Assembly: GCA_902762355.1 (NCBI GenBank)
Contig: CACWNR010000014.1
Location: 1 to 64,000, forward strand
Origin: an uncultured Bacteroidales bacterium
GTDB taxonomy: Bacteria > Bacteroidota > Bacteroidia > Bacteroidales > Paludibacteraceae
Length of the DNA: 64,000 bases
Direction of reading: 5' to 3'
Shown here: positions 7,935 to 16,890 of the stretch, in pieces
Layout: each line of letters begins with the position of its first letter
How positions within the stretch are numbered: position 1 is the stretch's first letter
Position numbers and translations under genes: made by a program
Notes under the pieces: generated by a model
What the model saw: only the letters and a program-made list of their open reading frames with translations
What the model was told of the DNA's origin: nothing
Databases searched by the model: none

Positions 7935-10550
7935 ATGAGTAACAACAATCAATATTATCAACCCGGAGGTAATCAACCGTATTATACCCCGGGAGGCAAT
8001 AATCAGTATTACTACCAGCAGGGTGTGAATCAGCAGTATTATCAGGCTGATCCGCAACAGCAGGGCGATGATGATGACAGTTCGATGAGTTTTAACCCCA
8101 TCGAGTGGCTCTTCACCTTCCTGCACTATTGGTATCTGTTTGTGATCGCGCTGGTGATCGCGTTGGGTCTGGCGATGCTCAAGAACCGTCGTTGGATACC
8201 GACCTATTACTCGCAGGGTACGATTGTTATCAAGGAGAGCGGTACGTACGGCGGGTCGGCATCGGCGCTGATGAGTGGTTTCGGTGTGGACGCGGGCTAC
8301 AAGAACGTGAACAACCAGATGATCATGCTCGGTTCGTACGACCTGATGAGTAGAGTAGTGGACAGTCTGCCGTTCCTCAACGTCGAGTATATCACGCAGG
8401 GACGTTTCAAGACCCGTCAGCTCTATCGTCAGACGCCTATCATAGTAGAGGCAGCACATGTTGAGCCGCGTGCCTACGGCCCGATGTATCAGGTCTCCTT
8501 CCGTTCGGACGGTACGATGCATATATCTTCGGCAGACGAAGAACTGCCGCTGGAGCTGGATGTGCGGTACGGCGAACCGGTTCACTGCTCGCTGTTCGAT
8601 ATCACGATCTGGCCGACCGAACTGATGGTTAATAGCGGAAAGATCTACTTCCGTTTCCGTACGCACGAGTCACTGGTTGATGAGTTCATGAGTCGTCTGC
8701 AGTTATCGTTCGTCACCGAGGGATCAACCGTGCTGGCACTCTCACTCGTGAGCGAGACTCCGCAACGTGACTGCGAGTTCATCGATAAACTGGCGAAGAT
8801 ATACCTGCTGCAGAACCTTGAGCAGAAGAATGAGGTGGCAGAGAACTCGATTCGCTTCATCAACGAGCAGTTGGATAACCTGCAGTCCTCTCTGCAGGTG
8901 AGTGAAGGTGCCATGACCAATTTCCGTCAGGAGAATAAGTTCGTGGACGTCAACTCCTATGCCGGTCAGTTGATGGGACGCATCGCGTCCTATGACCAGC
9001 AGTCGATGGAGCTTCGTCTGCGTGAGACCTATTTCGACTACCTCATCTCCTATATCCACCAGAACATCGAGAACGGCGTCGTTATTGCGCCGACCACGAT
9101 GGGCGTGAACGAACCCGTACTGATAGGACTCGTGCAACAACTCAACGACCTGCGTATCCAACGCGGCGAGTTGACGGACAAGAACGTGTACTATGCGAAG
9201 TACACCAAGGATATCGAGAACGTGAAGACCGCTATCGAAGAGGTAGTAACCTCTATGCGTGCTTCGCTGGAGATCGAGAAATCCGACCTCAAGCGCCGTT
9301 ACGACGAGGTGGAGCGCTCTATCAAACAACTGCCGGAGAAAGAGCTGCAGATGGTGGCCATCGAGCGTAACTACCGCATTGACGATAACTACTACACGTT
9401 CTTCCTGCAGAAACGTGCAGAAGCCGAGATTCAGAAAGCGTCCAACACGCCGGATAACTCGATCATGGATAAGGCGCGTACGACGGCGATCATGAACGCC
9501 AAGGCGAAATCGAAGACCACTTCGACATACCTCATTATCGGTTTCCTCATTCCGATGATCCTCATCATCCTGAGCGAGTTGCTCAACAACAAGATCCGCT
9601 CGCCGAAGGATGTAGTGAAGTTGAAGATGTTCCGCCTCATCGGTACGCTGCGTCATGCCAAGAGTCAGAACCCGACACTTGTGCGCGCTTCGCCCCGATC
9701 GAGTTATGCGGAGATGCTCCGTGCTATCCGTACGCGTATCGAGTTCGTGCTGCGTCGTAAGGATAAGATGGTCATCTGCGTGACCTCTACGGAGTCCGGT
9801 GACGGTAAGACTTTCCTTTCCACCAACCTCGCGGCACTCTACGCCATGACGGGAAAGAAGACCTTGTTGGTGGACCTCGACCTTCGTAAACCGAATATCC
9901 ACACCAAACTCGGTCTGGAGAACGGTAACGGTGCGTCGAACTACCTCATTGGCGACTGCGAGCTGAAGGATACGATGGTCACGGATACGCCGTTTGGCTT
10001 TGACTTTGTGCGTGCCGGAACGATCCCGCCTAACCCGGGTGAGTTGGTTCACTCCGATAAACTGGCCAAGGCTCTTGAGTCCTTGCGCGAGAAATACGAC
10101 TATATCGTCATCGATACCTCGCCTATCGGTCTGGTGCCTGATGCATATGCCATCATCGAGCATAGCGACATGTGCTTGTTCGTCATCCGTTGTATGCAGA
10201 CCAATAAATCGTTCTGCAAGCAGACGCTTGAGCAGATGACCGAAGTGGTGGACAACCCGGAGAAGATACAGATCGTGCTGTCGGATATCCCGACCGAAGG
10301 ACGTCACTCGTACGGTTCCGGTTACGGCTACGGTTACGGCGGTTACGGCGGCTACGGTTACGGACACTTCGGTTACGGTGGCTACGGAGGCTACGGTTAT
10401 GGCTACGGCGGCGATAACGACCGTGCGAAGCGTTATGGTAAACTGTATGGTAAGTTGTACGGTAAACTGATTCAGGACGACAAGGCCTATCGTTCGTACC
10501 ATTATTACCACCACGATGAGGATGACGAGGAAAGTAAGAATGAAAAGTAA
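7935..10550 (+). CDS. Chain-length regulator/tyrosine autokinase (Wzz-Wzc type) with Gly/Tyr-rich tail
   Basis: 871 residues. Inner-membrane co-polymerase with cytoplasmic BY-kinase that controls polymer length and export by cycling tyrosine phosphorylation. N-terminal 50 residues are rich in Tyr, Gln, Asn and Gly, followed by an acidic DDDDS. First membrane helix about 65-85 (YLFVIALVIALGLAML), long periplasmic coiled-coil Wzz/GNVR region, second helix about 535-555. Kinase: Walker A TESGDGKT (about 617-625), Walker A' LLVDLDLRKP, Walker B YIVIDTSP (about 720). The C-terminal tail (about 790-871) is a run of Tyr-Gly repeats, three YGKL units and SYHYYHH: an unusually long tyrosine cluster. 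Confidence 0.93.
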   Translation: MSNNNQYYQPGGNQPYYTPGGNNQYYYQQGVNQQYYQADPQQQGDDDDSSMSFNPIEWLFTFLHYWYLFVIALVIALGLAMLKNRRWIPTYYSQGTIVIKESGTYGGSASALMSGFGVDAGYKNVNNQMIMLGSYDLMSRVVDSLPFLNVEYITQGRFKTRQLYRQTPIIVEAAHVEPRAYGPMYQVSFRSDGTMHISSADEELPLELDVRYGEPVHCSLFDITIWPTELMVNSGKIYFRFRTHESLVDEFMSRLQLSFVTEGSTVLALSLVSETPQRDCEFIDKLAKIYLLQNLEQKNEVAENSIRFINEQLDNLQSSLQVSEGAMTNFRQENKFVDVNSYAGQLMGRIASYDQQSMELRLRETYFDYLISYIHQNIENGVVIAPTTMGVNEPVLIGLVQQLNDLRIQRGELTDKNVYYAKYTKDIENVKTAIEEVVTSMRASLEIEKSDLKRRYDEVERSIKQLPEKELQMVAIERNYRIDDNYYTFFLQKRAEAEIQKASNTPDNSIMDKARTTAIMNAKAKSKTTSTYLIIGFLIPMILIILSELLNNKIRSPKDVVKLKMFRLIGTLRHAKSQNPTLVRASPRSSYAEMLRAIRTRIEFVLRRKDKMVICVTSTESGDGKTFLSTNLAALYAMTGKKTLLVDLDLRKPNIHTKLGLENGNGASNYLIGDCELKDTMVTDTPFGFDFVRAGTIPPNPGELVHSDKLAKALESLREKYDYIVIDTSPIGLVPDAYAIIEHSDMCLFVIRCMQTNKSFCKQTLEQMTEVVDNPEKIQIVLSDIPTEGRHSYGSGYGYGYGGYGGYGYGHFGYGGYGGYGYGYGGDNDRAKRYGKLYGKLYGKLIQDDKAYRSYHYYHHDEDDEESKNEK

Positions 10551-10564
10551 ATAGTGAAAAGTGA

Positions 10565-12043
10565 ATGAAAGCTTTTGATAACGATAAATATATTCAGATT
10601 CAGTCGGAACACATCCGCGAGCGTATCGCGCAGTTCGGCAATAAATTGTATCTGGAGTTGGGCGGAAAGCTCTTTGATGACCTGCACGCGAGTCGTGTGC
10701 TGCCGGGTTTCATGCCGGATAGTAAGCTGCAGATGCTCACGCAACTGCGCGACTCGCTGGAGATCGTCATCGTGCTGTCTGCCGAAGACATCGAGCGCAA
10801 TAAAGTGCGTCAGGACTTAGGTATCACCTATGACGAGGACGTGCTGCGTCTGCGTGATGAGTTCATGCACCGCGGTTTTATGGTCTCGTCGGTAGTTATC
10901 ACCCATTACTCCGGTCAACGTTCAGCAGATGCCTACCGCCAGCGTCTGGAGCGCAAGGGTGTACGCGTGTACTACCATTATATCATTGAGGGCTACCCGC
11001 ATAACGTGGACTTGATTGCTTCGCCGGAAGGTTTCGGTCGTAATGACTATATCGAGACCACACGCCCGTTGGTAGTCGTGACAGCTCCGGGTCCCGGTAG
11101 CGGTAAGATGGCCGTGTGCTTGAGCCAACTCTATAACGAGCAACAGCACGGACACGAAGCCGGATACGCTAAGTTCGAGACCTTCCCCGTTTGGAACCTG
11201 CCGCTCAAGCACCCGCTCAACGTGGCGTACGAGGCGGCTACAGCGGATCTGAATGACGTGAATATGATCGACCCCTTCCATCTGGAGGCAACAGGTAAGA
11301 CGGCTGTGAACTACAACCGCGATATAGAGATCTATCCGGTGCTCGAAGCGCTGTTTACCTCTATCTACGGAAAGAGTCCGTACCACTCGCCCACGGAGAT
11401 GGGGGTGAATATGGTGGGTTTCTGTATCAGCGATGACAAAGCCGTACGTGAGGCCAGCAAGCAAGAGATCATCCGCCGTTATTTCCAGGCCTTGTGCCAT
11501 CTGGCTAACGGCAAATGCAATGATGCGGAGATCAAGAAGATCGCACTGCTGATGCAGCAGTTGGGTATCACGACCGCTTACCGCAGTACAACGGTGGCAG
11601 CGCGTGAACGCAGAGCGCTGACCGGTGCACTGCATGATGGTGCTTTTGCCCACGCAGCTGCAATCGAACTGCCGAACGGATGTATCATCACTGCCGAAGC
11701 AGGTGATCTCTTAGGTTCCTCGGCGGCGCTCTTACTCAACGCTATGAAGGAGATGGCCGGTATTGAGCACGAGGTGCGTCTCATATCTGAGAAATATATC
11801 GAACCGATCCAGCGCACGAAGATCAGTTACTTGCATGGCCAGAACCCGCGCCTCCACACCGATGAGGTACTCGTGGCGCTGTCTGTCTTGTCCTTGCAAG
11901 ATGAGAACTGCCGCAAAGCGCTCGGCACATTGCCCTTGCTCAAAGGCTGTCAGGCGCACTCGACTGTGATGCTCAAAGAAGTAGATTGGAGAACATTCAA
12001 AAAATTAGGAATCGATTTAACAACAGATCCCGCTAAAAAGTAA
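10565..12043 (+). CDS. DUF1846 family protein
   Basis: 492 residues, the usual length of the DUF1846 family, a widespread but biochemically undefined group with a nucleotide-binding-like fold. Visible: VVVTAPGPGSGKMAVCLSQL near residue 178, a phosphate-loop-like segment, and IELPNGCIITAEAGDLLGS near 375. No signal peptide. It follows the kinase gene by 14 nt, so is probably the last gene of the polysaccharide operon, although the family is not normally tied to glycan export. The gap contains two copies of a GTGAAAAGTGAATG-like short repeat. Confidence 0.85.
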   Translation: MKAFDNDKYIQIQSEHIRERIAQFGNKLYLELGGKLFDDLHASRVLPGFMPDSKLQMLTQLRDSLEIVIVLSAEDIERNKVRQDLGITYDEDVLRLRDEFMHRGFMVSSVVITHYSGQRSADAYRQRLERKGVRVYYHYIIEGYPHNVDLIASPEGFGRNDYIETTRPLVVVTAPGPGSGKMAVCLSQLYNEQQHGHEAGYAKFETFPVWNLPLKHPLNVAYEAATADLNDVNMIDPFHLEATGKTAVNYNRDIEIYPVLEALFTSIYGKSPYHSPTEMGVNMVGFCISDDKAVREASKQEIIRRYFQALCHLANGKCNDAEIKKIALLMQQLGITTAYRSTTVAARERRALTGALHDGAFAHAAAIELPNGCIITAEAGDLLGSSAALLLNAMKEMAGIEHEVRLISEKYIEPIQRTKISYLHGQNPRLHTDEVLVALSVLSLQDENCRKALGTLPLLKGCQAHSTVMLKEVDWRTFKKLGIDLTTDPAKK

Positions 12044-12046
12044 AGC

Positions 12047-12165
12047 AAGGAACGGAAGAGAACACGGGTGAGAATCCCGGACTGACCGGCAACTGTGATG
12101 ACCTAAGGGTCTAAGTCAGATCGCTTCCCTCTTTGCGCAAAGGAGTAGTCCCCAGGACTGGACGA
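12047..12165 (+). promoter_or_regulatory. Cobalamin riboswitch
   Basis: Between the DUF1846 stop and the receptor start codon. Conserved core blocks seen: GGTGAGAATCCCGGACTG, ACCGGCAACTGTGA and the B12-box-like AAGTCAGATCGCTTCC, in the order and spacing of cobalamin riboswitches; the terminal GGAAG and CTTCC can pair. The short AGTCC/GGACT hairpin near 12147-12160, immediately before the start codon, is the likely expression platform acting on translation. Controls the downstream B12 uptake genes. Confidence 0.93.
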
Positions 12166-12169
12166 AACG

Positions 12170-14185
12170 ATGATAAGACGCAAAATTCTCATATTTATTG
12201 CCGCACTGTGTGCACTGTCGGTCTTCTCTCAAGAAGCCGATACTCTGTACAACGACTTCCACATCGAGGAGGTCGAGGTGACGGCGCGTGCGTTAACCAA
12301 GGATATCATCATTCCCCAGACCCTCAAGGGGGAGGAGTTGGAACGTCTTAATGCCCTGACGGTGGCGGACGCTATCCGTTACTTCTCAGGCGTTCAACTC
12401 AAGGACTACGGCGGAGTAGGAGGTATTAAGACCATCAACGTCCGCTCGATGGGCAGCCAGCACACGGCCGTCTATTATAATGGCGTCCAACTCGGTAATG
12501 CCCAGAACGGACAAGTGGACTTGGGGCGTTTCAGTCTCGATAACCTGGAGGAGATCCAACTCTACAAAGGTCAGAAATCCGATATCTTCCAATCTGCCCG
12601 AGAGTTCGGCGCAGCAGGAAACGTCTATCTCACTACGCGTAAACCTTATTTTAAAACGGGCGAGCGCACACACGTACGCGCGCAGATGCGATTTGGTTCT
12701 TTTGCCTTAGCGAATCCTAACGTGGGCGTAGATGTCAAACTCACCGATGCTTTATCCCTCACCCTTGATGCTGAGTATGTCTATTCGAACGGTAAATATC
12801 CCTTCCGTTACAAGCGTGTGCTGCCCGATGGAACGACGGCATATGACACCACCGCCGTACGGCAGAACGGCGACATCAATGCTGTGCGGACCGAAGTAGG
12901 ACTGCATCATTACTACCGTACCACCGGCTTCTGGCGCGTACATGCCTATAACTACTGGTCGGAACGCGGTGTGCCGGGCGCGATCGTCAATAATGTCTGG
13001 CGAAACGGAGAACGGCTTTGGGATCGGAATACCTTTGTACAGGGCACATGGCAAGAAGAATGGTGGAATCGCTGGAGTACACGTGTGTTGTTTAAGTACG
13101 CGAACGACTACACGCATTATAAGAACTACGACGTCAAACTACTGCCGTCTGATAACGAGTACTTGCAGCAAGAGGTCTATCTCTCGCTGGCCAATAAAGT
13201 GCAGCTCTTCAACTGGTGGGATGTCTCTGTGGCGTACGACTACCAGTACAATGCGTTGAACCGCGAGAATCTGCTCTTGGACGACAGCAAGGAGTTCTTT
13301 GACCGCCACTCGCACTGGCTATCGGCTGCGACGGCGTTCAATATTAAGGAATACCTGCGCTTGCAGGCAAGCGTCCTGATGACGGCCATCCAAAATCAAA
13401 AATCAAAAATCTCAAATCCCAAATTCACACCGGGCGTGTTCCTGTCGTTTAGACCGTACCCGAAGATCGACCTCAGCCTCAATGCATTCTACAAGCAGAG
13501 TTATCGCTATCCGACCTTCAATGACCTCTATTACACCGATTTAGGGAACGCGAACCTCCGTCCGGAGTTAGCCCGCCAACATAGTGTCGAACTGGCGTAT
13601 CGTAAAGCCACGAAAATATATGACTTGGCATTTACGGCTTCTTACTACTATAACCGCGTGACGGATAAGATCATCGCATATCCGAAGGGACAGCAGTTCC
13701 GGTGGACGATGCTCAACCTCGGTACGGTCAAGATCAACGGCGTCGATGCCAAAGCGGATATGTCGTTCTATCTGCCGCTGCGTTTTGTGCTCCGTACACG
13801 TCTTAACTACACCTACAACACCGCCATCGATGTCACCAACCCCACCGACACCTATTACGGTCACCAGATACCCTATATCCCCTGGCATAGCGGTAGCGCC
13901 GTGGCAGGGCTGGAGTGGACAAGCAAACGTGGCGACCATTACGGACTCAATTACTCGTTCATCTATGTAGGCGAGCGGTATTGCCAGCAGGAGAACACCG
14001 TTTATAACTACGTGCAGCCGTGGTACACCCACGACATGACAATCTACGGAGAATGGTCTATTCAGCGCTATTGGCTGAAGGCAAACATAGAAATCAATAA
14101 CTTGCTCGGGCAGGATTACGAAGTCATTCAGAACTACCCGATGCCTAAACAAAATGTAAGATGTACAGTCGCTTTCAGATATTAA
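12170..14185 (+). CDS. btuB: TonB-dependent receptor for cobalamin (BtuB-like)
   Basis: 671 residues. Outer-membrane barrel that imports vitamin B12 using TonB energy. Signal peptide 1-20 (ending ALSVFSQ), TonB-box-like EVEVTAR, plug domain with VADAIRYFSGVQLKDYGG and VEIQLYKGQ-type block, then a barrel ending in the usual aromatic VAFRY. Assignment to B12 rests on the riboswitch directly upstream and the B12-type genes downstream. Residues about 408-420 (IQNQKSKISNPK) are a 7-bp-repeat insert, probably in a loop. The last 25 nt overlap the next gene. Confidence 0.92.
   Translation: MIRRKILIFIAALCALSVFSQEADTLYNDFHIEEVEVTARALTKDIIIPQTLKGEELERLNALTVADAIRYFSGVQLKDYGGVGGIKTINVRSMGSQHTAVYYNGVQLGNAQNGQVDLGRFSLDNLEEIQLYKGQKSDIFQSAREFGAAGNVYLTTRKPYFKTGERTHVRAQMRFGSFALANPNVGVDVKLTDALSLTLDAEYVYSNGKYPFRYKRVLPDGTTAYDTTAVRQNGDINAVRTEVGLHHYYRTTGFWRVHAYNYWSERGVPGAIVNNVWRNGERLWDRNTFVQGTWQEEWWNRWSTRVLFKYANDYTHYKNYDVKLLPSDNEYLQQEVYLSLANKVQLFNWWDVSVAYDYQYNALNRENLLLDDSKEFFDRHSHWLSAATAFNIKEYLRLQASVLMTAIQNQKSKISNPKFTPGVFLSFRPYPKIDLSLNAFYKQSYRYPTFNDLYYTDLGNANLRPELARQHSVELAYRKATKIYDLAFTASYYYNRVTDKIIAYPKGQQFRWTMLNLGTVKINGVDAKADMSFYLPLRFVLRTRLNYTYNTAIDVTNPTDTYYGHQIPYIPWHSGSAVAGLEWTSKRGDHYGLNYSFIYVGERYCQQENTVYNYVQPWYTHDMTIYGEWSIQRYWLKANIEINNLLGQDYEVIQNYPMPKQNVRCTVAFRY
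13390..13426. repeat. 7-bp AAAATCA-type repeat inside btuB
   Basis: Run of AAAATCAAAAATCAAAAATC type followed by CAAATCCCAAATTC, in frame, coding QNQKSKISNPK between predicted barrel strands. Confidence 0.8.
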
Positions 14186-16035
14186 CAATCTTTTTGCTCT
14201 TAGCTCTTAGCTCTTGGCTCTTGACTTCCTGTCGCAAGGACGAAGTCGTATATCCGACCATTGGCACGCATGTCACGGATGAGGTGCGTGAGGGTGGGTT
14301 ATACGTGCTCTGTGAGGGAAATATGGGTTCGAACAAAGCCCGTTTGGACTACATGAACCTCCATTCCGGGGACTATTATGCCAACTGGTACGGCGAACAG
14401 AACCCCACACAACTGAAGGAACTCGGAGATGTAGGCAATGATATCCAGCAGTACGGCAGCCGTCTCTATGCGGTCATCAACTGCTCGCATAAAGTGGAGG
14501 TGATGGACATGCAAGCGCGTCATATCGGTCAGATCGACATCCCTAACTGTCGCTATATGGCGTTCAAGGGTGACAAACTATACGTCAGCGCTTATGTGGG
14601 TTCGATAGCCGATCCGGATCTATTGGGTTCTGTCTATGAGATCGACACCGCTAGTTTGCAGATCACGCGCGAGGTCAAGGTTGGCCATCAACCTGACGAA
14701 CTGTGTGTACGAGGTGATAAGCTATACGTCTGCAACTCGGGCGGATACCTCACCAACCGCTATGACTCAACCGTTTCAGTCATCGATATTTCTACCTTCG
14801 AGGAGATAGAGAAGATACATGTTGGGCTCAACCCAACCCGCATTCGCGCAGACGAACGAGGCTATCTATGGGTGTGTTGTCAGGGCAATTATAATGATAT
14901 ACAACCCGAAGTAGTCGTCATCGATGGCCCGCATATACAGACCCCGTGTGCTAACATTTCCATCCAAGGATCCACGGCGTATATATTGGATAATACGAAC
15001 AAACGCCTGCGGGCTTTCTCGACCATCGACTACACGGAGCAACCGCAACCGATCGATATCTCTTCTTATGAGAACCCCTACGGTCTGCTGGCCACCAATG
15101 AGGCGCTCTATATTACGGACGCCAAGAACTACGTCTCGTCCGGTGTGCTGCATTGTTATGACTACGCCGGCATCGAGCATTGGTCAACCTATACGGGCGA
15201 TATCCCGGGACACCTCTGCCGCGTGACGGCTGAGTATGATATCCACGGTGGTGGGGATATACCCGAACCGCCTGCCAAGACCCCGTACATCACGCACGTC
15301 TATGAATACTTGCCGGCGTTGGGACAGTTCGTCAACGTGTTGCCTGAGTACGCAGAGGGCGATGATGCCGAGTCGATGTGCCGTAAGTGTGAGCAGGCGA
15401 TCGCGAACAACGCCGGAGGCATGGTGACTTTAGGCGGTTGGGGTGGGTATATCACCTTTGGTTTTGACCACGCTATCGTAAACCTAGACGGACGCGATAT
15501 ACAGATTCTCGGAAACGCTTTCTATATGACGGGTTCAACAGAATACGGCAGCTCAGAACCGGGTATCGTGCTTGTCAGCCGGGATGACAACCGGAATGGC
15601 AAACCCGATGATACATGGTATGAACTGAAAGGGTGTCTCTATGATGATCCGACGACTGATCATGCTTTCTCTCGCACCTATACGCGTGAGGGCGATACCT
15701 TGCAGAATCCCTTCCATAAACAACCGTACTACCCGCAGTGGCTAACGGCCGATGCCTATACGCTGCAGGGCACCAGACTCGCACCGCAGACGCAGGTCAT
15801 CAGTGGACAGAACGTGCAGCGGATATTGGAATACGGATACGTAGATAACAAACCCAATACCGATGTAGAGGGTACGAGTTTTGATATATCTTGGGCTGTA
15901 GACGCGGATGGAAATCCAGTTAGTCTGCCGACGATCGATTTCGTCCGCGTCTATAATGCCTCTGATGAGATACTGGGTATGACCGGTGAACTCAGTACTG
16001 AAGTCGCCGGAGCCATCGATTTGCATGTACAATAG
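14161..16035 (+). CDS. Surface lipoprotein with beta-propeller and second C-terminal domain (BtuG-like)
   Basis: 624 residues. Lipoprotein signal ending at LLTSC (Cys about 24). Residues about 40-370 are a YncE/BtuG-like beta-propeller: repeated KLYVSAY, KLYVCNSGGY and EALYITDAK blades with VSVIDIST and VGLNPTRIRAD. In Bacteroidota, BtuG lipoproteins of this kind cap BtuB and bind B12 very tightly. Residues about 375-624 are an extra domain (GGWGGYITFGFDHAIVN, VLVSRDDNRNGKPDDTWYE) seen in Bacteroidota surface proteins near B12 genes. The signal peptide is encoded by CTCTTAG-type short repeats (14193-14225). Starts within btuB. Confidence 0.85.
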   Translation: MYSRFQILTIFLLLALSSWLLTSCRKDEVVYPTIGTHVTDEVREGGLYVLCEGNMGSNKARLDYMNLHSGDYYANWYGEQNPTQLKELGDVGNDIQQYGSRLYAVINCSHKVEVMDMQARHIGQIDIPNCRYMAFKGDKLYVSAYVGSIADPDLLGSVYEIDTASLQITREVKVGHQPDELCVRGDKLYVCNSGGYLTNRYDSTVSVIDISTFEEIEKIHVGLNPTRIRADERGYLWVCCQGNYNDIQPEVVVIDGPHIQTPCANISIQGSTAYILDNTNKRLRAFSTIDYTEQPQPIDISSYENPYGLLATNEALYITDAKNYVSSGVLHCYDYAGIEHWSTYTGDIPGHLCRVTAEYDIHGGGDIPEPPAKTPYITHVYEYLPALGQFVNVLPEYAEGDDAESMCRKCEQAIANNAGGMVTLGGWGGYITFGFDHAIVNLDGRDIQILGNAFYMTGSTEYGSSEPGIVLVSRDDNRNGKPDDTWYELKGCLYDDPTTDHAFSRTYTREGDTLQNPFHKQPYYPQWLTADAYTLQGTRLAPQTQVISGQNVQRILEYGYVDNKPNTDVEGTSFDISWAVDADGNPVSLPTIDFVRVYNASDEILGMTGELSTEVAGAIDLHVQ

Positions 16036-16089
16036 TGCTAACAACACTTTATAAAACATTTATTAACAATTTAAAAAAACAAAAAACAA

Positions 16090-16890
16090 ATGAAAAAGAT
16101 TTTCTTATTTGCAGCGGCAGCTTTGATGAGTACCGCTATGTTCGCTCAACTGCAAGTAGCAACGTTTGAGGATGTAACCCTGCCGGGTACCGACACAGTG
16201 CTGCATCTGACAGAAACCGCCAACATCCAGAGTGGTAGTTTTGCCTTTATGCAAGACGTACAGGACTACGGTTCTTATGGTGTGTATTATTTCGGCAACA
16301 TTGTTTCCAACAAGACCGGTAACACCTACGACTTCTATGCTGACAGCGATAAATCTGCCAGTGGTGGTGCTTACGAAGGTAACAACTTCGTGGTTTGGAC
16401 GATGTCGTACTATGGCGATGATGTCATCACACTCCAAGACGCTGCTGTTGTTCCGGGTTTCTATATTAACAACACGGCATGGGTAGTAGATGCTATTCTC
16501 AATGGTGACGGTATGTCGGAAGGTGCTTTTGGCGAAACTGATTGGTTCAAATTGACCGTTAGCGGCTCGCTCAACGGTACAGCGGTAAATACGCAGGTAG
16601 AATTCTATCTGGCGCAAGGTACCAGCTATATCAGCGACTGGACTTACGTAGACCTCAGCACGCTGGGTGAGGTTGATGAGATCTCTTTCTCGCTGTCTAG
16701 CACGAAGAGCAACGGTGGTGGTATGACGACCCCGGCTTATTTCTGCATTGATAACTTCGGTGCCGCTAATTCGGGATCGGCTATTTCCAACACCAAGGCT
16801 GCTGAGAAGGCTGTTAAAGCTGTTCGTAACGGTCAAGTAGTGATCATCCGTGGTGACAAGACCTTCAATGTACTCGGTGCGGAACTTTAA
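16090..16890 (+). CDS. DUF4465 secreted protein of the B12 locus
   Basis: 266 residues. Signal peptide 1-20 (ending STAMFAQ). A DUF4465-type beta-sandwich follows with the typical TFEDV start, YGVYYFGNIVSN, and a terminal AYFCIDNFGA strand. The last 30 residues (AVRNGQVVIIRGDK then FNVLGAEL) resemble a short type IX sorting tail, so the protein may be surface-anchored by that route. Such proteins recur in Bacteroidota B12 loci, where additional surface B12 binders are known; that this one binds B12 is inference from position. Overlaps the next gene. Confidence 0.78.
   Translation: MKKIFLFAAAALMSTAMFAQLQVATFEDVTLPGTDTVLHLTETANIQSGSFAFMQDVQDYGSYGVYYFGNIVSNKTGNTYDFYADSDKSASGGAYEGNNFVVWTMSYYGDDVITLQDAAVVPGFYINNTAWVVDAILNGDGMSEGAFGETDWFKLTVSGSLNGTAVNTQVEFYLAQGTSYISDWTYVDLSTLGEVDEISFSLSSTKSNGGGMTTPAYFCIDNFGAANSGSAISNTKAAEKAVKAVRNGQVVIIRGDKTFNVLGAEL

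Noticed and set aside
8742..10514. 590-codon open frame antisense to the tyrosine kinase gene
   Set aside because: The sense strand shows an unmistakable Wzz/BY-kinase protein; the antisense frame is a compositional shadow of its codon usage. The same holds for long antisense frames at 2947-3510, 23710-25023, 32954-34258 and 52041-53540.
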